Source: an uncultured Cocleimonas sp. (GTDB lineage Bacteria > Pseudomonadota > Gammaproteobacteria > Thiotrichales > Thiotrichaceae). From it: DNA of 11,725 bases. A program made the translations under genes and the position numbers. How positions within the stretch are numbered: position 1 is the first letter of the stretch; each line of letters opens with the position of its first letter. Shown in pieces: positions 1 to 7,020 of the stretch. The stretch covers positions 1-11,725 of the forward strand of contig CALISP010000202.1 in NCBI GenBank assembly GCA_938041705.1. The letters run 5' to 3'. A model generated the notes under the pieces. The model had not been told where the DNA came from and did not search any database. It worked only from the letters and a program-made list of their open reading frames with translations.

Positions 1-38
1 AAACGTTTATTTAAAGTCAATCAAAGACTTCTAATATA

Positions 39-785
39 TTAATTTATTTCAACTAATTCGCGTGTTCCTGATTCAGATGGAGCATTGATGTTACCAAACT
101 CCAAAAATACAGTTACGCCTGTTGCAATATCAATCCAAGAAGTACCCACTACATCGGTCTCTTCTGTTAATACTCTAAACGTATTGAAGGTTCCTGCTTC
201 TGTCGTTCTTGGGACATTAACAGCCTGAATTGTAAGATTTTTGCTATGTTGTATAGAGCCATCAGGAGATGTCTCAACAAAGGTAGAATTTAAAGTTTGA
301 CCTTCACAGACTTCATCAACGAATATACGTTGAAAAGGTTGATAATCAGTCACTGTGGTTAGACCAAAAGAGGTAATAGTTTCTCTTGTTATATCACGGA
401 AATTATTTGCAATGGTGAATGTTTCGACGAGAGTGCTAGCGACGGATATACCGGCTACAGTAATACCAAATTCTTGTGTTACAGATGTATTACTAACGGC
501 AGTTATAGTTCGTTCAGATGTAGTGACAACTGCTCCACTATCATCTTTAAGTTCAAACTTTACTTTCTGCCCAACCAGAGGACGCGGGAAGTTAACGCAA
601 CCGCCAGTTCCTGAACCCGTGCCTCCACCTGTTCCACCTGAAACGCTATCTTCTCCTCCGGCAGTACTATCTCCTCCCATGTCTGTAGTACTTTCAGTCG
701 AACCACCACCTCCACAAGCAAATAATCCAATACTGATTAATACGCCTACACTTAAATAACTCATTTTTTTAAATTCTTTTCGCAC
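39..785 (-). CDS. Putative lipoprotein with Gly/Ser/Thr-rich linker, function unknown
   Basis: The 248-residue product starts with a basic n-region and a hydrophobic stretch (about 9-23) ending in a lipobox, L21-F22-A23-C24, so it should be lipid-anchored after signal peptidase II cleavage. Glycine at +2 does not signal inner-membrane retention, so the outer membrane is likely. Residues 25-62 are a flexible Gly/Ser/Thr/Asp/Glu linker. A folded domain of about 185 residues follows, with alternating beta-rich segments and two cysteines (C63, C160) that could form a disulfide. I do not recognise this domain. The start is GTG: a good Shine-Dalgarno sequence lies 7 bases upstream of it, while the internal ATG at codon 8 is too far away. 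The gene lies 126 bases downstream of a response regulator gene, and its upstream region carries a near copy of the element found before the kinase gene. I infer that it is a target or partner of that two-component system. Confidence 0.8.
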   Translation of the reverse strand: MRKEFKKMSYLSVGVLISIGLFACGGGGSTESTTDMGGDSTAGGEDSVSGGTGGGTGSGTGGCVNFPRPLVGQKVKFELKDDSGAVVTTSERTITAVSNTSVTQEFGITVAGISVASTLVETFTIANNFRDITRETITSFGLTTVTDYQPFQRIFVDEVCEGQTLNSTFVETSPDGSIQHSKNLTIQAVNVPRTTEAGTFNTFRVLTEETDVVGTSWIDIATGVTVFLEFGNINAPSESGTRELVEIN

Positions 786-792
786 GACAATT

Positions 793-798
793 CTCCCT
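793..798 (-). promoter_or_regulatory. Ribosome binding site deciding a GTG start
   Basis: On the minus strand this reads AGGGAG and lies 7 bases before the GTG at 783-785. The ATG at codon 8 would be 28 bases away. The longer GTG-initiated lipoprotein is therefore preferred. Confidence 0.7.
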
Positions 799-814
799 AA
801 TTGTTTATGTTCAA

Positions 815-838
815 ATAAGTATATATTTCAATACTTAT
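815..838. promoter_or_regulatory. Perfect 8-bp inverted repeat upstream of the lipoprotein gene
   Basis: ATAAGTAT (815-822) and ATACTTAT (831-838) are exact inverted copies separated by 8 bases, 30-53 bases before the lipoprotein start. The stem is AT-rich and on the minus strand it overlaps a possible -10 sequence (TATACT). It could be an operator or a 5' leader hairpin. It is not present before the kinase gene, so it is unlikely to be the site shared by the two promoters. Confidence 0.35.
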
Positions 839-846
839 AAAGAAGC

Positions 847-875
847 ATGTCAGAAGAGTGTAATGAAACGTGAAA
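847..875 (-). promoter_or_regulatory. Putative response-regulator box, copy A (lipoprotein promoter)
   Basis: This 29-bp element matches the one at 3006-3034 at 24 of 29 positions without gaps. The plus-strand core is GTAATGAAACGTGAAA, against GTAATGAATCGTGAAA in the other copy. It lies 61 bases from the lipoprotein start codon, and the other copy lies 60 bases from the kinase start codon. The core contains a TGAAA repeat with 7-base spacing. The minus-strand downstream end (CTGACA here, TTGTCA in the other copy) resembles a -35 hexamer. Binding by the neighbouring OmpR-type regulator is an inference. Confidence 0.6.
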
Positions 876-911
876 GAGGTGTGGTTTTTGAAATATATTA
901 TTTAGAGTGCT

Positions 912-1595
912 TTAATTAAGAATATAACCTTCACCATAGATGCTAGAAATACAAATATTGGGGATTTTTTTACGAAGCTGACTTACTTGATTTTTGATTG
1001 AATCGATAGATATTTCTCGATCGTATGCATTGTCCCATAATGTTACTATTATTTTTTCGTAACTAATGGGCTTACCTTTATAATTAATAAAAAGTTTTAA
1101 AAGTCGATGCTCTTTTTCAGCCAATGTTATTTGCTTACCCTGTTGGTTTAAATGTTCTTGCTCTTTATCCCAAGTAAAATTATCACTTAGTTTTATAAAG
1201 CGAGAAGGGTTACACATTAGTTCATCAGCCAGTATATTTAATGTCTCTTTAAACTCCTTCGGAGGAACTGGTTTTATAAGATATTTAGTGAGTTTAAGCT
1301 CGGTGGCTCTTAGAAGTTTTTCTTTTTCTGTAAATGCTGTAAGCATAATGATTTTAATATTTGAATCATTCTTGCGAATTTCTTGGGCAACAGTAAGTCC
1401 ATCAATATTCGGTAAGTTTATATCGAGTAAAATTACATCTGGGTGATGCTTACTGTATTGATTTAATGCTTTTTTACCATCAGATGCTAGATGAATTTCC
1501 CCAAAGTAATTACCTAAATATTCTGCAATGTTTTTTTGTATTTCAGGTTCATCTTCAACATAAAGAATAGAATGTTTTTTTAGTATTGAAATCAT
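912..1595 (-). CDS. OmpR/PhoB-family response regulator
   Basis: This is a two-component transcription factor of 227 residues, a usual length for the family. The receiver domain spans about residues 8-125. It has the acidic pocket E14-D15, the phospho-acceptor D58 in the context LLDINLP, the switch threonine T86 and the conserved K108-P109. A winged-helix DNA-binding domain fills about 145-227, including the late RKKI...IYGEGYIL segment typical of the Trans_reg_C family. The start ATG has a strong Shine-Dalgarno sequence (AAGGAAG) that overlaps the stop codon of the upstream kinase gene, with a 9-base gap, so the two are co-transcribed and probably translationally coupled. The sequence does not reveal the signal. 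Likely targets are its own operon and the lipoprotein downstream, through the repeated boxes at 847-875 and 3006-3034. Confidence 0.93.
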   Translation of the reverse strand: MISILKKHSILYVEDEPEIQKNIAEYLGNYFGEIHLASDGKKALNQYSKHHPDVILLDINLPNIDGLTVAQEIRKNDSNIKIIMLTAFTEKEKLLRATELKLTKYLIKPVPPKEFKETLNILADELMCNPSRFIKLSDNFTWDKEQEHLNQQGKQITLAEKEHRLLKLFINYKGKPISYEKIIVTLWDNAYDREISIDSIKNQVSQLRKKIPNICISSIYGEGYILN

Positions 1596-1604
1596 TAGTC
1601 TTCC

Positions 1605-2945
1605 TTATTTCAAAAAATTACTTAACGCTATAGTAAATTTGGCACCACCTGCTGTGTTAGTAGCTACTATTTCTCCTAGCATTTTTTGCTCTACAATAAT
1701 CTTAGCCAGATACAGCCCCAATCCTGTTCCTCCTGATTGTTCTTTTGTTGTGAAATAAGGAGTAAAAATAGTTTCTAAGTTTTCAGGAATAATGCCTCCA
1801 GCATTATCTTCGACACTAAAATAAACCAAATCTTTCTGCGTCATACTTTCTATTATTATTAATTTATTCGCCGTATCACGCTTATTAAGAACTTCAACAG
1901 CGTTACTCAATAATATAATAATCACTTGTATCAACTCGCTTCTATAAGCAGATATTAATGTTTCGTCGTGTACTTTGTAATAGATCTCAATGTTGTTAAA
2001 ACTATTCTTCATGAGAGTAAGTACATCGTTAATTGCACTTTCAAGCGTAAGATGTGTTTGCTGTTTTTCTACTTTAAACAAACCCCGAAAGTCTTCTATT
2101 GTTTGAGACATATGTGCGGTTAACATGGCAACTTCATCAATCTTGGTGTCCATATAATCGTTGTTTTGTTTTTTAGATTTATCTGTATTACTTGTATGAA
2201 GAGCGTTGTCCATATTCATTAAAATTGAATTTATATGCATTAATGGTTGTCGCCATTGATGAGCTATCGAATCAAGCATATCCCCCATATTAGCTTTCCG
2301 ACTTTGGCGTAAAAGCATTTGCTCTTGTTCTTTTCGTTGATTTATTTCATCGTTTATTTTAGCTTCAAGCTTGTTGCTTACTAATTTGAATTCTAGAGCA
2401 TCTTTTTCAATTTTTTCTAAAAAGAAGTATGAAAATGCAGAAAATATGAGAAATGAATTTATAAAAGTAAATTGAGCTAGTTCAGAAAAGCCTAAATCAA
2501 CATATTGATTAATCAGAATAATACTGATTAGCAAAAGGAGTGTAAGAATGATTCCATATCTTTTGCCCATTAATACAAAGCTAGCAAATACGACTAAGAA
2601 AAACCAAATCAATCTAAATTCATCATGCAAAATAGTAAATAAGGCCGTATAAAATAGAATGAGTGAGCTAATAACAATATTGTTTACTGTGAATAAATAA
2701 TAACTTTTCTTTTTTCTTAGAAGATAAAGCGATAAAAGACATGAGAATGTGTAGAACAATAAGGTTTTTTCATACAAGGGAGCAAAAGGAACAAGATCAA
2801 AAATAGAAGCAAAGAAATTTACTAATGTAAAAAATGCAGCTATCAACAATAATGAATTTAATAAAGAGAAACGGAATCTTTGCAAATTATCGCTTTCAAC
2901 AAACAAGTGTCCGCTGGTTAGAAAATTATTTAAAGGACCTCTCAT
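1605..2945 (-). CDS. Membrane sensor histidine kinase (HQWRQPL type)
   Basis: The 446-residue sensor kinase has five or six hydrophobic segments between about residues 28 and 176 with only short connecting loops. There is no large periplasmic domain, so the stimulus is probably sensed in or near the membrane. A charged, probably coiled-coil stretch (about 177-215) leads to the phospho-acceptor helix with H229 in AHQWRQPL. The ATP-binding domain shows an N box (N348 in LLSNAVEVL), a G1 box (ED380NAGG) and a G2 box (GGTGLGL, 405-411). All catalytic motifs are present, so the protein should be active. It is the first gene of an operon with the response regulator. The AAGAAG sequence before the ATG is a plausible ribosome binding site. 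The region upstream carries copy B of the shared promoter element, suggesting autoregulation. Confidence 0.92.
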   Translation of the reverse strand: MRGPLNNFLTSGHLFVESDNLQRFRFSLLNSLLLIAAFFTLVNFFASIFDLVPFAPLYEKTLLFYTFSCLLSLYLLRKKKSYYLFTVNNIVISSLILFYTALFTILHDEFRLIWFFLVVFASFVLMGKRYGIILTLLLLISIILINQYVDLGFSELAQFTFINSFLIFSAFSYFFLEKIEKDALEFKLVSNKLEAKINDEINQRKEQEQMLLRQSRKANMGDMLDSIAHQWRQPLMHINSILMNMDNALHTSNTDKSKKQNNDYMDTKIDEVAMLTAHMSQTIEDFRGLFKVEKQQTHLTLESAINDVLTLMKNSFNNIEIYYKVHDETLISAYRSELIQVIIILLSNAVEVLNKRDTANKLIIIESMTQKDLVYFSVEDNAGGIIPENLETIFTPYFTTKEQSGGTGLGLYLAKIIVEQKMLGEIVATNTAGGAKFTIALSNFLK

Positions 2946-3005
2946 ATAAGCAATCTTCTTAAATTAATAAAATTAAAAACCTTTAAAGCTTAGCAATTAA
3001 AAATT

Positions 3006-3034
3006 ATGACAAAAGAAAGTAATGAATCGTGAAA
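3006..3034 (-). promoter_or_regulatory. Putative response-regulator box, copy B (kinase operon promoter)
   Basis: This is the near twin of the 847-875 element (24 of 29 identical, no gaps), placed 60 bases before the kinase start codon. Its minus-strand end, TTGTCA, is a fair -35 hexamer, but no convincing -10 lies at 16-18 bases, as expected for an activator-dependent promoter. The remaining intergenic sequence (3035-3156) holds only a short inverted repeat, TACTAA/TTAGTA at 3045-3062, and A/T-rich sequence. Confidence 0.6.
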
Positions 3035-3156
3035 ATTAACAAAGTACTAATTCCTCTTAGTAATCTTCTAAAGTAATAATGCTACTGTCTTTTGAGCGAG
3101 ATATTTTTGTTGATTGAAATAAAACAAAATCAGAAAAAAGAAATTACAAGCTACTG

Positions 3157-4488
3157 TTATCTTATGTTTGTAGTTTTGCGTATTAAATCTTTGATTATAA
3201 AACGCGCAGAATGACAATGTTGTTGAATTAAATGATTCTCATTTTGAGAGTTATTATTCAAGTAATCGTTATTATTGTTATTTAGGATATCACACAATAT
3301 CCTAGCACAGAGTCCGCTAGTGGTTAGTCCACGTGAACCTAGCCCAGCTAGAACAAATAACCCTCCAATGTATTTTGCATCCGGGTATTCTTTGTATTGT
3401 TTGCCTTGGTGTAAATCATTGTACTTATCAGTGTAGAAATCTTGATCAGCTAAGCCTCCAAAATAGGGGAACCGGTCGGGAGTTGTCATGCGAATTGCTG
3501 CATGTGCACTGTTTATATCGACAAAAGAATCAGCGAGTTGAGGGAGGTATTTACTTAATTGCTCTAGATTATTTTTGTCAGTCTCAGTATTTAACTCAGT
3601 ATCATTAATATTACGTTCAAAGCTCGCGCCAAAGGTTAACTGTGAAGTAGTGTCTGAAATAGGGGTGAGATAGCCCTCGTGGCCGATAGTCGTCTTTAGT
3701 TGATTAGCAAAAGCATTTGATGGGGCAGTGGTGGTTTGCCCAGCTACCGGCATTGATGGGAGATTCTTGGTTTGTGAAAATCGATTTAAATCCTTACCCG
3801 AGGTGATAATTACTGCTTCTGCTGAGGCAATTATTTTGCCTTGTTTATTACATAGTTGCCAATCATCAGATTCATTTTTCCTTGTAAGGTTTATCACATC
3901 AGTTTTTAGAATGACGTTTAATTTTCCAGAGGCTTCAATCGAATTTTTAGACTCGCAATCATTAAGTAATACTTCACAGAAACTTACAGGATTAATCCAA
4001 CCTGCCTGGGGAAAATAGCTGGCTTTGTAATTGAGAGGAATTCCAGCAATATCTGTGCTTTGCTTTTGATCAAGCAGTTGTAAAAAAATCTGATCAAAAT
4101 CTCTATTTTTTAAGGACTCCCAACGCAACTCTTCACGAGCATTGTGCGCAAGTTGTAATAAGCCACAGGCATGCCAATCTAAATTTTGATGGCGATTTTT
4201 GAGTGATGTTAATTGTGTAATGGCATAGTCAAAACAAGATACGTAAAAGTCTTCACCAGTACTAGATTGTGCAGTCATTTTCGGTGAAATAATTCCGGCT
4301 GGATTACCTGAAGCTTGTTGCGCAATTTTCTGTTCACGGTCAATCAGAGTAACTTGCCAGCCTGCTTGTACTAAGTGCCATGCTATCTGACAGCCTGCAA
4401 TACCTGCCCCAATCACAACAACATGTTTACTTTCCCAGTTATATTGAGGATAGCGAAACCATGCAGGGATTTGTTTTTGATTTGCCAT
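3157..4488 (-). CDS. mnmC: Stand-alone MnmC C-terminal FAD oxidoreductase (tRNA cmnm5(s2)U34 demodification)
   Basis: The 443-residue protein matches the C-terminal half of gammaproteobacterial MnmC. It begins with a PAWFRYP-like lead-in and the Rossmann FAD motif G27-A-G-I-A-G32, with D50 as the likely ribose-binding acid. ASGNPAGIISPK (59-70) follows, and near the C-terminus the LAGLGSRGL motif that closes the FAD site. In MnmC this domain oxidatively removes the carboxymethyl group from cmnm5(s2)U34 to give nm5(s2)U34. In the classical bifunctional enzyme an N-terminal methyltransferase domain then makes mnm5(s2)U. That domain is absent here: the ATG starts directly at the FAD domain, and the upstream bases hold only a short gap and a transporter gene. 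An Asn-rich stretch (about 403-418) precedes the final helix. No good Shine-Dalgarno sequence is visible. A glycine oxidase-like enzyme is a less likely alternative. Confidence 0.82.
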   Translation of the reverse strand: MANQKQIPAWFRYPQYNWESKHVVVIGAGIAGCQIAWHLVQAGWQVTLIDREQKIAQQASGNPAGIISPKMTAQSSTGEDFYVSCFDYAITQLTSLKNRHQNLDWHACGLLQLAHNAREELRWESLKNRDFDQIFLQLLDQKQSTDIAGIPLNYKASYFPQAGWINPVSFCEVLLNDCESKNSIEASGKLNVILKTDVINLTRKNESDDWQLCNKQGKIIASAEAVIITSGKDLNRFSQTKNLPSMPVAGQTTTAPSNAFANQLKTTIGHEGYLTPISDTTSQLTFGASFERNINDTELNTETDKNNLEQLSKYLPQLADSFVDINSAHAAIRMTTPDRFPYFGGLADQDFYTDKYNDLHQGKQYKEYPDAKYIGGLFVLAGLGSRGLTTSGLCARILCDILNNNNNDYLNNNSQNENHLIQQHCHSARFIIKDLIRKTTNIR

Positions 4489-4506
4489 TAAGATTGAGTA
4501 ATAGCG

Positions 4507-4529
4507 TAAAAGTAGGGGGGTGTCATTAT
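4507..4529 (+). repeat. G-rich intergenic repeat, copy 1
   Basis: TAAAAGTAGGGGGGTGTC here is identical over 18 bases to copy 2 at 5180. It lies between the LysE gene (which ends 22 bases to the right) and the MnmC start. The right arm (CATTAT) has lost the pairing with TAAAAG that is seen in the other copies. Confidence 0.6.
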
Positions 4530-4550
4530 TAATACTTTACAGGAAAAAAC

Positions 4551-5150
4551 TCAGCTAGTAACAGCAATGACGCCTTCATAGAATAGATAAGAGGCATAAG
4601 CTAACAATAATAAGGCATTGAATATATTAAATTTATCTTTTGCTATTTTAGCGCCATATTTACCAATGTTTGCCCACATGAAAAATCCAAAGAAATAGAG
4701 AGGTACTCCAATTAGATAAAACAACACACTATTGCTGATTTCATTTGAAGTGTAATTAGCAGTGAGAATGCCAGCAGGTACGGTTAGCCAGACTTTGGGG
4801 TTTGTCCAAGATAATAACGTCATGCCTTTCCACGAAAATACAAAACTAGCATCTTTTGTAACCGTGCTTTTGAATGTTTTATAAGCGAGATATAAAATTA
4901 CACCAGTACCGATAAAATAGAGTGAGTTGTAAATGCCTTGATGCAATTGTCCAATGGTTTTAACCATCAAACACATTACCATCATCATTGGAAACCAACC
5001 AACGACTTGATAAATCACGTAGTGTCTTAGTAATTCAGTAATTGGGGTATGTTTGGCACTACTAGCGACAGTGATCCAGAAAGGTCCGGCACTGAGGGTG
5101 AAAGAAGCCCAGAATAAAATACTGGGTAAAATGCTTTCGAGTATATTCAC
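4551..5150 (-). CDS. LysE/RhtB-type small-molecule exporter
   Basis: This 199-residue integral membrane protein has about six hydrophobic segments, the usual size and layout of the LysE/RhtB superfamily (amino-acid or small-metabolite efflux). The first helix has the family's G-P pair (G22-P23 in TLSAGPFW), and WTNPKVW in the middle matches the conserved 'NPKA' region. The substrate cannot be told. The start is GTG at 5148-5150. An ATG overlaps it in another frame but stops at once, and no clear Shine-Dalgarno sequence is seen, so the start is less certain than the rest. The gene lies between yadH and the MnmC gene in the same direction with gaps of 68 and 62 bases, and each gap holds one copy of the same 18-base repeat. 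Confidence 0.82.
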   Translation of the reverse strand: MNILESILPSILFWASFTLSAGPFWITVASSAKHTPITELLRHYVIYQVVGWFPMMMVMCLMVKTIGQLHQGIYNSLYFIGTGVILYLAYKTFKSTVTKDASFVFSWKGMTLLSWTNPKVWLTVPAGILTANYTSNEISNSVLFYLIGVPLYFFGFFMWANIGKYGAKIAKDKFNIFNALLLLAYASYLFYEGVIAVTS

Positions 5151-5179
5151 ATGTAAAAGTATCTATATAACTAATATGA

Positions 5180-5202
5180 TAAAAGTAGGGGGGTGTCTTT
5201 TA
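5180..5202 (+). repeat. G-rich intergenic repeat, copy 2
   Basis: TAAAAG (5180-5185) and CTTTTA (5197-5202) form a 6-bp inverted pair around the 11-base loop TAGGGGGGTGT. The first 18 bases equal copy 1. It lies between the LysE start and the yadH stop. Confidence 0.65.
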
Positions 5203-5218
5203 ATTGTCTAAGAACACC

Positions 5219-5992
5219 TTAGGATCTTGTTCCAGTTCCTTTTTTAAGTAACTGATAAGCAATTGTATAAAGCCCTGCTGTAAAAATAATAATCAAGCCA
5301 AAACTCACCCAAGGGTTTATATCTGATTCACCTAAAATTCCATACCGAAAGCCATTGACCATGTACAACACTGGGTTAGCTAATGACACAGTCTGCCAAA
5401 AATCAGAGAGTAAATTAATCGAATAGAACACTCCTCCAAGGTATGTTAAAGGTGTTAAAACGAAGGTTGGTACGATACTGATATCATCAAAGTTTTTAGC
5501 GTAAACCGCATTTATAAAACCTGCGATAGAAAACAACATCGAGGTCATCAAAAGAATACCAATAGTAATCAATGGATGCTTTATAGTTAAGTCTGAGAAG
5601 AATAAGGAAACGATAGTGACGATAACACCAACCAAAATTCCACGCGCCATTCCACCGCCAATATAACCCAATAAGATGACGTGATTGGGAATTGGGGATA
5701 TCAGCATTTCTTGAACATGCCCATACATTTTTGCATTGAAAAATGCAGCGACTACATTTGAATATGAGTTAGTAATAACCGACATCATAATCAAACCAGG
5801 GATGATGTACTCAATATAATTAAAGCCATCCATATCACCAATTCTTGAGCCGATAAGATTGCCAAAAATTACGAAATAAAGCGTCATCATAATCGCAGGT
5901 GGGACTAAAGTTTGTACCCAAATACGTAAAAAACGCATCACTTCTTTTACAATAATAGTTTTGAAAGCTACGAGGTTTTGTTGTGTATTCAT
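5219..5992 (-). CDS. yadH: ABC-2 type exporter permease, YadH-like
   Basis: The 257-residue permease has about six transmembrane segments and is close in length to E. coli YadH (256). It has the same landmarks: RIWVQTLVPP near the N-terminus, then FGNLIGSRIGDM, PGLIMMSVITN, a cytoplasmic stretch with the EML-SPIPNHVI motif, FDDISIVPTFVLTPLTYLGGVFYS, and a C-terminus ending GTGTRS. This family pairs with a YadG ATPase to form an inner-membrane export complex whose substrate is unknown. The ATG overlaps the stop codon of the ATPase gene (ATGA, 5989-5992), indicating translational coupling and fixing the start. Part of the wider ABC-2 group exports drugs or polysaccharides, so those roles remain possible. 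Confidence 0.93.
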   Translation of the reverse strand: MNTQQNLVAFKTIIVKEVMRFLRIWVQTLVPPAIMMTLYFVIFGNLIGSRIGDMDGFNYIEYIIPGLIMMSVITNSYSNVVAAFFNAKMYGHVQEMLISPIPNHVILLGYIGGGMARGILVGVIVTIVSLFFSDLTIKHPLITIGILLMTSMLFSIAGFINAVYAKNFDDISIVPTFVLTPLTYLGGVFYSINLLSDFWQTVSLANPVLYMVNGFRYGILGESDINPWVSFGLIIIFTAGLYTIAYQLLKKGTGTRS

Positions 5993-6960
5993 GCCTGAAC
6001 CTCTGTTGATTCTGTTGTTGTAACAGTTTCAGGGATTTCATTCACTTTACCCTTTTCAACTAAACTGATGAAAAGTTCTTCTAAACGATTGGTTTTATTG
6101 CGCATACTCATAACACGAATATTATGTTTACTCAGTCCTTCAAACAAAAAATTCAAAGATCGTGACTTATCGATATCTGCTTCTAGACTATTTGCATCAA
6201 TCTGTCGCAATGTAAGCCCTTCAACTTCAGGTAAGGTATCCAAAGGCTCTTTAAGATCTAAAACAAATGTCTCGATACTTAATCGAGAAAGGAGATTCTT
6301 CATGCTGGTACTTTCAACCACTTCGCCTTTGTTGATAATGGCAATGTTGTGGCACATGCTTTCAGCTTCTTCAAGATAATGTGTTGTCAGTATTATGGTT
6401 GTGCCTGCGGCATTTAATTGAGTTAAAAATTTCCACATCGAACGACGAATCTCAATATCGACACCAGCTGTTGGCTCATCCAAAATTAATAGTTTTGGTT
6501 TGTGAATTAAGGCACGTGCAATCATCAAACGACGTTTCATGCCGCCTGAAAGTTTATTGGCTTGTTCGTTACGTTTATCCCAAAGCTCTAAATGTTTTAG
6601 CAACTCTTCTGCTCGGCCTAAAGCCGTTTTGCGGTCTATGCCATAAAAGCCAGCTTGATTGAGTAGTATTTCAAGCACAGGCTCCCAGACATTAAAGTTG
6701 AATTCTTGAGGGACTAAGCCTAGACACTCCTGAGCTTTTTCTCTATCGGTTTCAAGGTTATGGCCGAATACTTCAATTTCACCCGCAGTTTTATTGACTA
6801 GTGAGCAGATGATACCGATCGCCGTTGATTTACCAGCGCCATTAGCGCCGAGTAAAGCAAAGAAATCACCTTGTTCCACTTCGAGATCAATTCCTTTGAG
6901 GGCATGTATCTTGCCGTCGTAGGTTTTTTTTAGTTTGGTAATTTTGAGTGCTTTTTCCAT
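5989..6960 (-). CDS. yadG: ABC exporter ATP-binding subunit, YadG-like
   Basis: This 323-residue ATPase follows E. coli YadG (about 308 residues) almost throughout. It has Walker A GANGAGKST (38-46), a Q-loop at Q85 in GLVPQEFNFN, the signature LSGGM (137-141), Walker B LLILDEP with catalytic E162, and the switch H194 in TTHYLEEAE. The C-terminal part (about 225-305) carries the YadG-type tail with MRNKTNRLEELFISLVE, and a Thr/Glu-rich extension ends the protein. All catalytic residues are present. It energises the YadH permease encoded immediately downstream. The ATG has no strong ribosome binding site, but the reading frame begins with the family's usual N-terminus. It is divergent from the GIY-YIG gene, with 60 bases between the starts. 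Confidence 0.95.
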   Translation of the reverse strand: MEKALKITKLKKTYDGKIHALKGIDLEVEQGDFFALLGANGAGKSTAIGIICSLVNKTAGEIEVFGHNLETDREKAQECLGLVPQEFNFNVWEPVLEILLNQAGFYGIDRKTALGRAEELLKHLELWDKRNEQANKLSGGMKRRLMIARALIHKPKLLILDEPTAGVDIEIRRSMWKFLTQLNAAGTTIILTTHYLEEAESMCHNIAIINKGEVVESTSMKNLLSRLSIETFVLDLKEPLDTLPEVEGLTLRQIDANSLEADIDKSRSLNFLFEGLSKHNIRVMSMRNKTNRLEELFISLVEKGKVNEIPETVTTTESTEVQA

Positions 6961-6985
6961 AGCTGTAGTTTGTGGTATGTTCCAG

Positions 6986-6995
6986 TTGAATTCAA
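6986..6995. promoter_or_regulatory. Short palindrome in the yadG / GIY-YIG divergent region
   Basis: TTGAATTCAA is a perfect 10-bp palindrome near the middle of the 60-base gap between two divergent genes. That gap must hold both promoters and both ribosome binding sites, so a protein bound here could affect both. Ten-base AT-rich palindromes also occur by chance, so support is weak. Confidence 0.2.
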
Positions 6996-7020
6996 TCTTA
7001 ATAGTGAGCTAAAAATAAAA

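Noticed and set aside
14..30. Hairpin AAGTC/GACTT after the lipoprotein gene as a terminator
   Set aside because: The stem is only 5 bp with one loop of 7 and no clean T run, so it is not better than chance in AT-rich sequence.
355..759. Plus-strand open frame with a Pro-rich stretch opposite the lipoprotein gene
   Set aside because: It is the complement of the Gly/Ser/Thr linker codons. The minus-strand frame has a lipobox and a good ribosome binding site, while this frame has neither a recognisable domain nor a start signal.
3045..3062. Inverted repeat TACTAA/TTAGTA in the kinase-MnmC gap
   Set aside because: The arms are 6 bp and AT-rich, with no T run on either strand and no second copy, so no role can be supported.
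6970..7020. TTG-initiated N-terminal extension of the GIY-YIG gene
   Set aside because: The ATG at 7021 gives the family's usual MKPWFIYIL start, and the extension has no ribosome binding site or homology.
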